Below, one piece after another: positions 20,850-30,274 of a DNA stretch of 64,000 nucleotides. Below the pieces are notes generated by a model. The model was not told where the DNA came from, ran no database searches, and saw nothing but the letters and a program-made list of their open reading frames with translations. Within the stretch, counting starts at the first letter, position 1. Every line of letters begins with the position of its first letter. The translations under genes and the position numbers were made by a program. Source of the DNA: Effrenium voratum (lineage: Eukaryota > Sar > Dinophyceae > Suessiales > Symbiodiniaceae); the NCBI GenBank assembly GCA_963377175.1, contig CAUJNA010001735.1, positions 62,001 through 126,000 on the forward strand, written 5' to 3'.

Positions 20850-21558
20850 CCCCCTTCGCGCCGACCACGAAGACTGTCTTCTCGCCCTGCGCGCCAACAG
20901 CCGCCACGCCCTTCGTGTCGACCACTTTCGTGCCCTCCACGACGACCACCTTCGCGCCCTCCACGTCGACCGCCTTCGCGCCCTCGACGACGACCGCCTT
21001 CGCGTCCTCCACGTTGACCGCCTGCGCGCCCTCGACGACGACCGCCTTCGCGCCCTCCATGTCGACCGCCTTCGCGCCCTCGACGACGACCGCCTTCATG
21101 CCCTCGACGACGACCGCCTTCGCAACGTCGACCGCCTTCGCGTCCTCCACGTTGACCGCCTTCGCGTCCTCGACGACGACCGCCTTCGCGTCCTCCATGT
21201 CGACCGCCTTTGCGCCCTCCACGACGACGACCTTCGTGCCCTTCACGCCCTCCACGACGCCCGCCTTCATGCCCTTCACGCCCGCCACGACGCCCACCTT
21301 CGTGAGCTCCTTCGCGCCCTCCGTGTCGACCGCCTTCGCGCTCTCCACGATGACCACCTTCGTGCCCTCCGCGCCGATCGCCGCCACGCCTTCCACGCCG
21401 ACCGCCTTCGCGCCCTCCACGTCGACCGTTTTCGCGCCGCCGACGGCCTCCACACCCTTCACGCCGACTGGCGGCTCGCCCTCGTCGCTGAAAGTGTCCT
21501 CCAGACCCACGTAGGTCTGAAGCAGGTTCTCGAGCTGGGAGTCAGAAAGGGATTCCAT
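20850..21558 (-). CDS. Gene A, exon 1: start codon and octapeptide repeat
   Basis: The proposed ATG at 21556-21558 gives MESLSDSQLENLLQTYVGLED, an N-terminus that looks like the short acidic helix heading several dinoflagellate multicopy proteins. An upstream in-frame ATG at 21666 would add a hydrophobic leader; I prefer the internal one because the leader is not GC3-rich. From about 21465 to 20860 the frame is built of roughly 25 copies of an 8-residue unit (V-E-G-A-K-A-V-x). The donor is not fixed; a GGAGG|GTGGCT site near 20855 is possible. Unknown function. Confidence 0.5.
20862..21465. repeat. 24-bp coding minisatellite
   Basis: Roughly 25 units of 24 bp (plus strand GCGCCCTCCACGTCGACCGC and variants) that alternate between two sub-types, with GACGACGACC or ACGTCGACC in the middle. 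All length changes are multiples of 3, so the minus frame never breaks. Confidence 0.85.
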
Positions 21559-21822
21559 GGGCGCGTGGCGCGCCGGCAGCATGTATGGGCTACGTCCTTC
21601 CTCGACTGGTAGCTCGATCAAAAAAGCGTTCGTGCAAAAGCAGGCAAAAAGGAAGCACAAAGTCAAGCGGCGCTGTAAGCAAGCTGGTGCGCCCGGGCAA
21701 TGTCAAGCACCATGTCGCGCACTTTGAGGTCCTTAATTGGCATGTATATACATGCATGTGAAAGTTTGTACTATATATGCATCATATGTGCGCGCTTCCC
21801 CAAAAAGGCAATCGATTACGGT

Positions 21823-22182
21823 TTATGACTTTAGCCGGAAAGCTCGAGGGAGTTCCCACCGTTGCCACTTGCGCCGGATATGGTAGAGCATGCGCTTCAA
21901 GCAAAATGCAGTTGCATGTGCCAGAAGGCGAACACACTCGCCAGGCGTGGAGTCGGAACCGCACTCATGGTAGAACTGGAGCACTGGCGCGCGGATGCGA
22001 CCGATGTCTTTCGTAACCACAAACCCCTCAGATGCCATTTGCGAAGTGTACGCGCGAAGAAGCACAGCGTTGAGCCTCATGTTCTGGAGCGTTGGAAGGC
22101 ATTGCACCTTGTTTTCAACATCGACCACTAGCAGCTGCGAATTCACAGCGCGCTTGCGAAGAAGATCGCAAGACTTCCATTG
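21823..22182 (-). CDS. C-terminal exon of an upstream minus-strand gene
   Basis: The acceptor gcgtgcag at 22183-22184 opens QWKSCDLLRKRAVNSQLLVV in phase 0. Then come LLRAYTSQMASEGFVVTKDI, GRIRAPVLQFYHECGSDSTP and ECVRLLAHATAFCLKRMLYH, to a TAA at 21823. The last 70 residues look like a folded helical domain and are GC3-rich. Not recognised; the gene's other exons were not found in 22.2-24 kb. Confidence 0.5.
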   Translation of the reverse strand, partial: QWKSCDLLRKRAVNSQLLVVDVENKVQCLPTLQNMRLNAVLLRAYTSQMASEGFVVTKDIGRIRAPVLQFYHECGSDSTPGECVRLLAHATAFCLKRMLYHIRRKWQRWELPRAFRLKS

Positions 22183-22841
22183 CTGCACGCACGCTTCTAT
22201 GAAGCTGAAACTCATGGTGCTCGATCTGGGCCCACACTCAACGAGTTAAACTGGTTTGAACGCAAGCTTGGAAACCCTGGCAGCAGCTGCGTGGGAAAGA
22301 AATCGGGCCTGCAATGTGCAGGAGAAGCGCCAAAGCGCAGCGCACACCTGCCATCGCCCATTTAAGCTTGTTAGATTTTCAAGATGCCACAAGCAGGCCA
22401 GGCGCGCCGCTCCACGCCATGATGAAGAGCGTCACATGAGCATACAGGCGGCTTGCACTTTGACCCCTGTGTGCAACCCTGTCATGCAGTGCTCATATTT
22501 CGACCTAAGTCGATGCATATTGCGGAAAACTGCCCGGTCGGCCGAAACCGCCCGTTTGACCCAAAACCGCCCGCCGGTGCAAACATCCAGAAATAAGTGA
22601 CCGTCAAAGGCCCCAGGTACCCAAATAGTTGGACTTGGTGGTTCCCCTTTCAAAACCATCTACACGGGTGCCTGCATTTGGACAACCACAATGCGTTACA
22701 CAGAAACTAGAGCTGCTGTCCCGTGGAATCGTCAACCTACTGAAATGTTTGTTTTTGGTTCGCTCAAAAATGCAACCAGGTCCCCTGAAAGAGGGATCCC
22801 CTTTGCCACATCCAGCATTGGAGTGCTCAAGTTGTTTTGTT

Positions 22842-22931
22842 CCCCCTGTTGGTTTTAAAGGGAGTATATCGTTGGGAGAATATCGGTTTTTTGCCAGCCG
22901 ATTTTGCCAGGGGACTTAGCAACTGGAGGAA
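22842..22931. mobile_element. R2 family element, diverged
   Basis: The core CTGTTGGTTTTAAAGGGAG is followed by ATATCG and a CCAGGGGACTTAG end with AACTGGAGG. The ends are weaker than in other copies. Confidence 0.55.
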
Positions 22932-23764
22932 AACCCGCGGGTCGAATTCCTGTTGTACTACTGGTTGCAGTACCACTGCTTTTGCCTTACTTCCGTTGTT
23001 TTTTTTGCCGAGGCCATAATTCCGGAAAACTCGCCCAAGTTGCCAACGTGGGGTGTCGAAGTCGGGGTTCCATTTGGTTGCCCTTTAAGCCAACTCCGCA
23101 AATGGCACCCACATGGCAACGAAATTGAATAGGGAACCTCAAAAGTGGTTGGTGGACAGAAATTTCACCAAATGATGTCCACTTAAGGGTGCGGGACCCT
23201 GAGGCAAGTTCTCCTACTTCTATCACGACGCGTTGGTTGAGGAGCAGAGTGGAGCCATCGCGCTGCGTTAGGCCTGGAGTGACAGCTTTTTCTCCACATA
23301 GCGAAACCCTGGTGGTGAACTTAGCTCAAGGGGAAGCAAGTATCCTTTCAGGATATTTGTACAGATCCAATCGCACACGTCGTTTCATGTTGAAAGCCTC
23401 CTTTTGGTCAGGGCTTGATCATACTCTAAAGGTGGGTGTTTGGAGTTGGGGTTTTAATTTTGGGCCTTGATTTTTGGCCAGCCCTGCTTCGGACACTGGA
23501 AGGGCTAAGCACTAGCCGCAGCCACTCGGATGGGGTTTTGGTTCTATCGAGCCAAAGAACATTGGGTTTCAGTCTCAATTGAATCCTTCAGGTGAAGACC
23601 TCCCTGGTTATGGTGTCCTTTGGTTGTCCGTGGCAACCCCACATGAATATGCGCGTAGGTTCAACGTCAGCGCCACTCTTCCTTGAGGAACCCACAAAAG
23701 ACAAAACGGGTAGACAGGTTCCCTTGCAAACGTCGAAATCAATCAAAGGCAGGGACGAGCCCTG

Positions 23765-23895
23765 TCTGTTGGTTTGGTTTTGGTTTGGGGTTGGTTGGTT
23801 GGTTGGTTGATTGGTTGGGTTGGTGGGTTGGTAGGTTGGTTGCTTGGTTGCCTGCTTGCTTGGTTGCTGGGTTGCTGGGTTGCTGGGTGGCTTGG
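23765..23895. repeat. GGTT-based simple repeat
   Basis: A run of TTGG/GGTT tetramers (GGTTGGTTGGTTGGTTG) passes into TTGCTTGG and TTGCTGGG variants, 130 bases. Frames across it on both strands are artefacts. No gene is seen from 22932 to 24898. Confidence 0.9.
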
Positions 23896-24898
23896 TCTTT
23901 CCCGTGTTTTCTTTCTTTGGCGTTCTGCTTGCGTGCTTGCTCGCGCCGCGCGGTTCCGGAGGCCACCGAAGGCCTGAGCTGCAGCTGCCCGCGCGATGGG
24001 AAAATGTGGGGAGCGCGGTGTGTCAGGGTGACCCCCACTCCAGGCTCGAGGCTGGCTTTTGACCAAAGTACCCATGGACCCAGGTGAAACGGCCTCATGA
24101 TGTTATGGCCGTTTACGGCCACTTAGGCCAAAATTATTTTGGGGGGTGGCAGCGCCCACATTGTTTCCACTTGTTTTGGTTGGTTTCCGTCCATGTCAGA
24201 TCAACGTGACGGGTGCTTCCCGTACTGGGCTTCCGAGGTGAGGATGCTGGTCATGTTGAAAAATGCAACTGATTTGGAGGATCCCTTTGTGAATCTGGCG
24301 TGTTTTGATGCTATCTTTTGGGCAACCTCGTTTGTGTCACCGTTTGGCCCATGAATCGCAAAGATATTGTTTCCGGGTTAAGCAAACTAGCAGGACAGGC
24401 CAAATCGGAGCCATGCACGGCCTTCAGAACTCTGCGTCCTTCGTAGCTGAAGGTTCCCTCGATTAACAGTTTTGTTTTGGGACCGCGTCCATCGGGAAGC
24501 AATCAGGCGTTCACAGTCAATGCCCCAAAATGTGCTTTTTGTTTGTTTGAAAGACATGGCTTTGGGGGCACTCTGTTCATAACCTCTGATCCCTGCTATA
24601 CTTCGCAGGGTGGTTGAGGAGTGTTGATCTTAGGGGATGATGGGGGCGTCAACAAAAGCTGGAAAAGTTCCAAAGGGAAGCCAAAGGCAAACCTTGCCTT
24701 TTGGGGGCAGTCCCATATTCCAGGATTTGGGGCGGAGTGAAGATAATTGACCACGAAACGCAACCGTCTGAAATTGGGTCTTCCCCAAGGGGGTCCCCAA
24801 GCTCTTAGGGGTAATTAGCAGAGATCAGAGGAATCTATGAACGGATGACCCCAAACCCGTTTCCTTCAAACGGAAAAGAAAAGCTAGCTACTTTTAGG

Positions 24899-25025
24899 CT
24901 AGGGCCCCCAGTAGGGCCCTTTTACCCCTTGTTTGGGAGGAGCGTTCCCCTACTAAAATAGACTACCGAAAAAAAAAGAAAAAAAAGGTATACCCTTATT
25001 CTAGCCTCTCTACTGGAGGATCTAG
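24899..25025. mobile_element. M1 family TIR element
   Basis: It begins CTAGGGCCCCCAG and ends CTGGAGGATCTAG, imperfect inverses. The core CCCCTACTAAAATAGACTAC is followed by an A-rich run. Family consensus ends are CTAGGTCCCCCAG and CTGGAGGACCTAG. The terminal AG lies directly before a possible 21-base exon. Confidence 0.75.
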
Positions 25026-25046
25026 TTACGGAAGCGTCATCACTGG
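25026..25046 (+). CDS. Possible 21-base microexon after M1
   Basis: It reads LRKRHHW in phase 0 between the AG end of the M1 element and a GT (GTCTTC). Too short to prove alone; listed because other M1 copies also end at an exon start. Confidence 0.2.
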
Positions 25047-25409
25047 GTCTTCCCCATGATTCGCCCCACCCTCACCAGGCCGCCCAGGTGAGCGAATGGG
25101 TTTAGTCAACCACCTCTTGGCCGGATGGTTATGACTGGGACTTTGCGCCCAGGTTCAGGTTTTTTACCGAGGGGAGTGGGGCAGAGTCATGCCCAAAGGA
25201 AAGGGTCAACATGCCAGAATGGGATTGAGTGTCACCCTAGGACCAACATGCCCACCCCCCTGCTATGGGAAAACCCAATATGCCTTTGTTTCTAGGTTCG
25301 ATGTAAATCCCCTTCGGTTTCCCTGAAGAACCGGAAAATTCCGCTGGGTTGCCTGCAGTCCCCTAGTACACCAAGGTGAATGACCATGTGAATGGCTTCG
25401 ATCAAATGA

Positions 25410-25474
<65 letters not shown>
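25410..25474. repeat. (ATC)n microsatellite
   Basis: About 21 uninterrupted CAT/ATC triplets. The poly-Met minus frame across it is an artefact. Confidence 0.97.
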
Positions 25475-25475
<1 letters not shown>

Positions 25476-26689
25476 TTGGTGCAAACGATCGGACCCCCCC
25501 TTGTCTATGTTATATGGGGTCCAATATGAGGTCTCGAGTCTGAACATGTTTTCTTCGAACTACACCTCTGAACAACGCATAATGCGTTCAACCACTTCCA
25601 TTTGCTGAACACTCTCTACGTCAACCTGTTTCCCTTGTTGGGTTGTAAAGCGAAACAATCTTCACCACCGGACATGTTGCACCGGTTCAGCAACGCCACA
25701 ATTGTCTGAACTTCCCAACCCCTGGGTTTTAAAGCGAATCGATTTCGCGGGACTTGTCGAAGCGGCTGAGGCTGGGCCTCCGTCTCCGGGGTGGGCGCGT
25801 GGCGCTTTTGAACACCCTCCAGCTGGGCTTGAGGTGAGGGCGATGGGCTCTCGTGATTCCGGCGGCGGCTCCCGGGGCTCGCTGGCCTCGTGTTGCTCGT
25901 CTTCCTTTTTGGTTTTCCCCCATTTGTTTTGATAGGGGGAGTGGGTGTTTTTTCTCCTCAGAAAAGGGTCTAGCAACAAAAGGAAGAATGTCCCCCATTT
26001 TCCCATGTGTGTCCCCATTTTGGGTTGGAGGAGTGGAGCTTTTTCTCAGAAAATGGTCTACAAAGAAAAGGGGACAATTTCCCCATGTTCCCATGTGCTC
26101 TTCCCATTTTTTGGTTGGAACTCACATGATGCACATGGCTCCGATACCGATTGATTGAATCCGGAACCAATTCATTCCAGCGATCGGCACGCGTTGGTTG
26201 ATCAAGTATGCATAGGGAGAGAACGGCAACTGGTGCAGTTGTTTTACTCAACCAGCCAGTGGACACACTTTACACTTTTTTCCTTGGTGGCTCTCCTTTT
26301 TTACGAGTGGTGGCCCAAAAAGTGTACACTCTTTTTTGGCTGGTCACTGGCCAAGCGAGTTTCGGCAGAGATTGGCAGTTTGTTGTTTTGAGGAGATGGA
26401 CCAACCAAATTGTGCAATGTCCGGGGCTCATGTCGCAGGAAGTTGACTTGGGGAATGGATCTGGGGTTCTTCCACAGCTTGCTTGGGTTGACAGTCCTTG
26501 GAAGGTGCTGTCAGTTTGCTGTTCGTTTGCTTTTCGTTTCCAGACAAGTTGTTTTTCTTGAAATTGGAAGCTTTCGGCAAAGTAGATGAAGACCTGGTCC
26601 CGGAAAAGCTAGAACCCAGGAAAGCGATCCACGCGAAAGCATTCCTGAAGACATGCACAAAACCATCCCCAATAGCCTCAGGACAAAGC

Positions 26690-27290
26690 ATTCCCAAAGA
26701 CAAGTCCAAAAGCATATCCGAAGACATCCCCGCATACATCTCCAAAGGCAGCCCCAAAGACATCTCCTGAGACATCCCCAAGACATTCCAAAAAGCACTC
26801 TGGAAGACATCCCAGAAGATATATTCTCAAACTTGTTCCAAAGACACATCTCCAAAGACATCCGCAAAAGCCACCCTGAAAGACACAATGCAAGGGCCTC
26901 CAAAGACAATCCAGGGAAATCCCCAACCGATTTTTTTTGAGACCGCCCAAAGACATCTTCCGAGGCATGCCCCGAAGACACCCACAATGACAAACCCCTG
27001 TAGTTGCCGTCAACAATACCAGTTGACAATTTTCCCGTCATCCACAACACCTCTCCCCACAGGAGGTCCCCAAATACATCACTCAAACGGAACAGACAAC
27101 CCCCGACACCCTCAAAAGACCCCTGAAGACTTCCAGACCCCTTCCAACGACATCCCCAAAGTCATCCCCGAAGACATCGCCCAAGACAACCGCAACGACA
27201 TCCCCAAAGACACCCAAAAGACAGCCCCAAGTCACCCAGAAGGGCATTGACCAAAGCAACCGCAAAGACATCCCCAAAGCTACGGCCAAA
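26690..27290. repeat. 12-bp minisatellite (AAGACATCCCCA)n, degenerate
   Basis: CCAAAGACATCC-type units recur irregularly for 600 bases, dense at 26690-26880 and 27120-27285. The multiple-of-3 unit opens long frames on both strands. The surrounding 25475-28653 holds short R2 pieces (25594-25680, 27618-27677) but no supported exon. Confidence 0.8.
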
Positions 27291-28653
27291 AACATTCGGG
27301 GAAAAACACGGCCAATGACACTTTCCAAATAAACTATGTGGAGTGGAAATCTGGAGGTTCAAGGAATATTGGCCCCCTGTTGGATCCCTCACATCATGGC
27401 GAATTCTCGCAATTGATTTGCCAAGACAGGAATGGCTGACACTAGCCTCGATCGCGGTTTGCAAGGGTGTGCCCAGATGTGCTCCGGAAGGGCCACTTCC
27501 ATTTACTTAAGACTATGTGTTTTTGCTTTTCACCTGTTGTTTTGTTGCAGGGAATCGATTTCACCATGGGAACTATGTTTGTTTTTCCCCATTTGCTCGA
27601 GAATCTGTTTTTTTTCTCCGGCCTGTTGGTTTTAAAGGGAATGATATATCACTACGTGTTTTTTCCTTGACTTCAGACAAACGGGCCACTTCTGCGTTCT
27701 CTCATCTTTCAGGGGGTCCTCTATGAAGCGACCTGCGGCCATGCCAGGCAGAGGGTGCTGGCAAAGCTGTTAGAAGCCGAGGCGCGAGGTGGCAACGGGT
27801 ACCGAGATCGCACCTAATCGGAGAAGGAAATGAGGTCAAGCCCCATGGAAGGTATTCACCATGGAAAGAAGTGCTGTTCTTTCTTTTTTAAAGCGAAAGA
27901 ACCGCCAACCTTTTCAAGAAGGTATTCATCCTGGAAAGACTTCCTTTGAAAACAAAAATACCTCCAAAGTGGTGATAGGCAATGTCAGTTCCCTTCACCA
28001 TTCTTTTTTTGTTTAAGGGGTCTCTGGGGTCTACTCTTGTCATGATATCGTAAATTGCGAAGAGGAAAATGGATGGACTTGCTGAAGGCATTTGGATTTG
28101 TCAATTCAAGGCAATCAGAACTGCAACTTACAAGAAACTCAATTGAAGTTCAAACTGTTTGGGGTTGCCCCTAGTTTGCTTACAATTGGGGTTGGCAGGG
28201 TTGACAACTGAATTCATATTGTCGATTTCTATTTTGGGGTTGGGGACGGGAGTGTGAACAAAGCATGTTGATTAACGGGGTGCCTGGTGCAAAGTGATTT
28301 GGGCAAAGTCGCGCCGCTTGGGCTGTCAATTGGTGCCCTAAGTGCATTTTGGGGGATAGGTTAGCAGGTGGGCAACCCATTTCAGGTCTGAGCAGGTCCT
28401 TCCTTCAGCCCATCAAACTCAGGTGACCCAATTTGGATGATGAAGCTTAGGTATGGAATGGGGGTTGTATGCACCCCCATTGGTTTAACGGCGGTACTTG
28501 TATCTGAATTCCAGGGTTCAGTCAGCTTTCAGCTTACCCTTAGTTGGTGGTTTGGATTGGCGGAATTTGGCGATTTGATCCCCTTGAAGAGGGTCAAAGG
28601 GGTTCTCATCCTGAACATGACCACCAATCCATCCAAGCAACGAGAGCAAAGCT

Positions 28654-28858
28654 GAGAGATGTTCTGTGCAAGAAGGCTGCTCAAGCAACGGCTTTTCCAA
28701 ACAGCTTGGTCAGTTCAGAAACCCCTTCTCAAAAGAAGGCCAACAACTGGCTCTCTCGGCGTGAAGCTTTCCTTGACCCAGCAAGCTGTTCCGGAAGTTA
28801 TGCTTGGCATGCGCGATGTGTTGCATGTTGGCTCCAGGATGTTTCACTCATCCTTGCG
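28654..28858 (+). CDS. Candidate exon ahead of an M1 intron
   Basis: The frame through KLSLTQQAVPEVMLGMRDV and LHVGSRMFHSSLR ends at a good donor (TTGCG|GTAATC). The 5' border is uncertain: an AG at 28652-28653, or one near 28754. A second frame over the same bases (LRDVLCKKAAQATAFPN..) is also open, but the chosen one continues in frame through the next two exons. Confidence 0.4.
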
Positions 28859-28867
28859 GTAATCAGT

Positions 28868-28987
28868 CTAGGTCCCCCAGTAGTGCGCTTTTACCAACTT
28901 TTCTCGGGCAGGGTTCCCCTACTAAAAAAAGACTGCAGCAAAAAAGTGGGTACACTTATTCTATCCTCTCAAATCTGGAGGACCTAG
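28868..28987. mobile_element. M1 family TIR element filling an intron
   Basis: 120 bp from CTAGGTCCCCCAG to CTGGAGGACCTAG. It occupies nearly the whole putative intron 28859-28987 and its terminal AG is the splice acceptor for 28988. Confidence 0.8.
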
Positions 28988-29024
28988 CAGTCGCTGGTTT
29001 CCCGAGCTCACTTTATTTTCGAAG
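28988..29024 (+). CDS. Candidate 37-base exon between M1 and M3
   Basis: It reads (R)SRWFPELTLFSK, with phases matching the exon before (CG|C) and after (AAG|CAC). The donor GAAG|GTATCG is good. It sits between two different TIR elements. Confidence 0.4.
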
Positions 29025-29038
29025 GTATCGGAAGCTTG

Positions 29039-29147
29039 CCATGTGGCTGTGGCTCAAAAAACCGGTACCAAAATGGAACCTTGGTAAGTGGACACATGGA
29101 CCAAAACCCGCGTAACCCCTCCAGTTTAATTTTGAGCCACAGCCATG
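29039..29147. mobile_element. M3 family TIR element filling an intron
   Basis: The left CATGTGGCTGTGGCTCAAAA is mirrored by TTTTGAGCCACAGCCATGTG. Outside this, GGAAG and CTTCC extend the symmetry. The intron 29025-29162 is little more than this element. Confidence 0.8.
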
Positions 29148-29162
29148 TGCCTTCCCGCACAG

Positions 29163-29204
29163 CACATGGTGACTCTCGTACGTCCCTGCGAAGACTTTCA
29201 GTGG
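29163..29204 (+). CDS. Candidate 42-base exon after M3
   Basis: It reads HMVTLVRPCEDFQW in phase 0 between acceptor cccgcacag and donor TGG|GTGAGC. Together with the two preceding exons it makes an open chain. Confidence 0.4.
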
Positions 29205-29358
29205 GTGAGCCACAAGAAGATCCCGGACCAGCAGGAGGCAGGATGGGGCAATATTTTTGTTTGAGCAACCACGCCCACCTTTTCAGAAAAACCAACAAAG
29301 AGCATGTTGAAACAATATAGGCCAGTATAGGTGCTAACACCATGGCTATCAGGGTTCC

Positions 29359-29485
29359 ATACTGTGGATGGACGAAATCCTGCACCACCAAAGAAGCCAT
29401 GAAAACCAGTGTTTGTTGGTATTGACAAGTGAATCATCATTTCAGGGTTTCTCACATGGTGCAGGATTTTGTCCATCCACAGTAT
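29359..29485. mobile_element. M2 family TIR element
   Basis: The same 13-bp perfect inverted ends as 6028-6170 and an alignable interior (ACGAAATCCTGCA; TTGTTGGTATT). The inverted copy of the segment that flanks the first M2 lies 139 bases downstream (29624-29683). Confidence 0.8.
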
Positions 29486-30040
29486 TCCTCCTTTTGGGCC
29501 AGCTTAGCCCCCCCTTTGGTTGGTATCGCAAGGGAAACCAACTCAACAGCAAGCATTGTAGGGAACCCCTACTTTAATCAGGATCCCTTTACTCCGCTAA
29601 ACAATTTGACACGCTCGAGGTAGACTTGCGGGAGAGTAAACAGGGCTCCCAATGTTTGCGCTTATCCCTCCAAACGGAAATTCACTTTTGACAAACGGCC
29701 TAATGTGAACAACTGCTGACGAGAAGGGTATCGCATCGCCACCTTCTGCAAAAATGGACTTGGGGGTTTGTCTGCCTGCTTTCGCAGATGTTCGCCATTT
29801 GGCGCAGCTCTCTGGCTCTCTCTCGTGTCTCTCTTGTCCCTCTCTCTGCCTCTCTCTCTCCATTTTCTAGGGGGATAGATCTGAATGGCCCCCCTTTCCC
29901 CATCGGCCTTGGGATCCTGTGGTATCTATCAGTTTTTGGGGATTGGTTCCATTTCTTTGGTAGGGGGAATTTCTCTTTGGGGGATAGATCTCACTGGACC
30001 CCCGGCCCCTCTCGGACCGAGCTCGGACCGAGCTCGGGAG

Positions 30041-30162
30041 CTCGCGGATGCAAGGAGTTCAAGCGAGAGCTGGGCCAGGGCCTGGCGGAGTGGCTGGGCT
30101 GGAGCTTGTGCCTCTTCGGCTCCTGGAAGAAGATCTGCCAGAAGGTCTTGGAGCAGCAAGAG
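30041..30162 (+). CDS. Candidate exon (CKEFKRELGQGLAEWLGW)
   Basis: The frame RGCKEFKRELGQGLAEWLGW to KKICQKVLEQQE has almost every third base G or C. It ends GAG|GCCAAA (GC donor) or runs slightly further. The acceptor (gctcgggag) is poor. Amphipathic helix with Trp pairs; unrecognised. Confidence 0.45.
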
Positions 30163-30232
30163 GCCAAAGCTCACGCCTCGCCACGTGTTTTTTTACTTCC
30201 ATTTACTTAAGAATATATATATATATATATTT

Positions 30233-30274
30233 CCGTAGTCGTTTTGGCTCAAGCCATTTTGGCTCAAGCTCAAG
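30233..30274 (+). other. Relict DinoSL: one copy plus a partial second
   Basis: The sequence CCGTAGTCGTTTTGGCTCAA-G is followed at once by CCATTTTGGCTCAAG and then CTCAAG. The spliced leader of dinoflagellates ends ..CCATTTTGGCTCAAG and begins CCGTAG; the first copy differs from it at two bases. Nested relicts are known to arise when a trans-spliced mRNA is reverse-transcribed into the genome and later trans-spliced again. This marks the 5' end of a retroposed copy reading rightward. Confidence 0.85.

Noticed and set aside
20603..21514. 303-codon plus-strand Thr/Ala/Phe/Pro repeat frame
   Set aside because: Antisense shadow of the 24-bp coding minisatellite; the minus frame has a plausible start and non-repeat ends.
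26511..27086. 191-codon minus-strand frame rich in Met, Gly, Leu and Cys
   Set aside because: It follows the 12-bp GACATCCCC minisatellite, and the plus strand is equally open.
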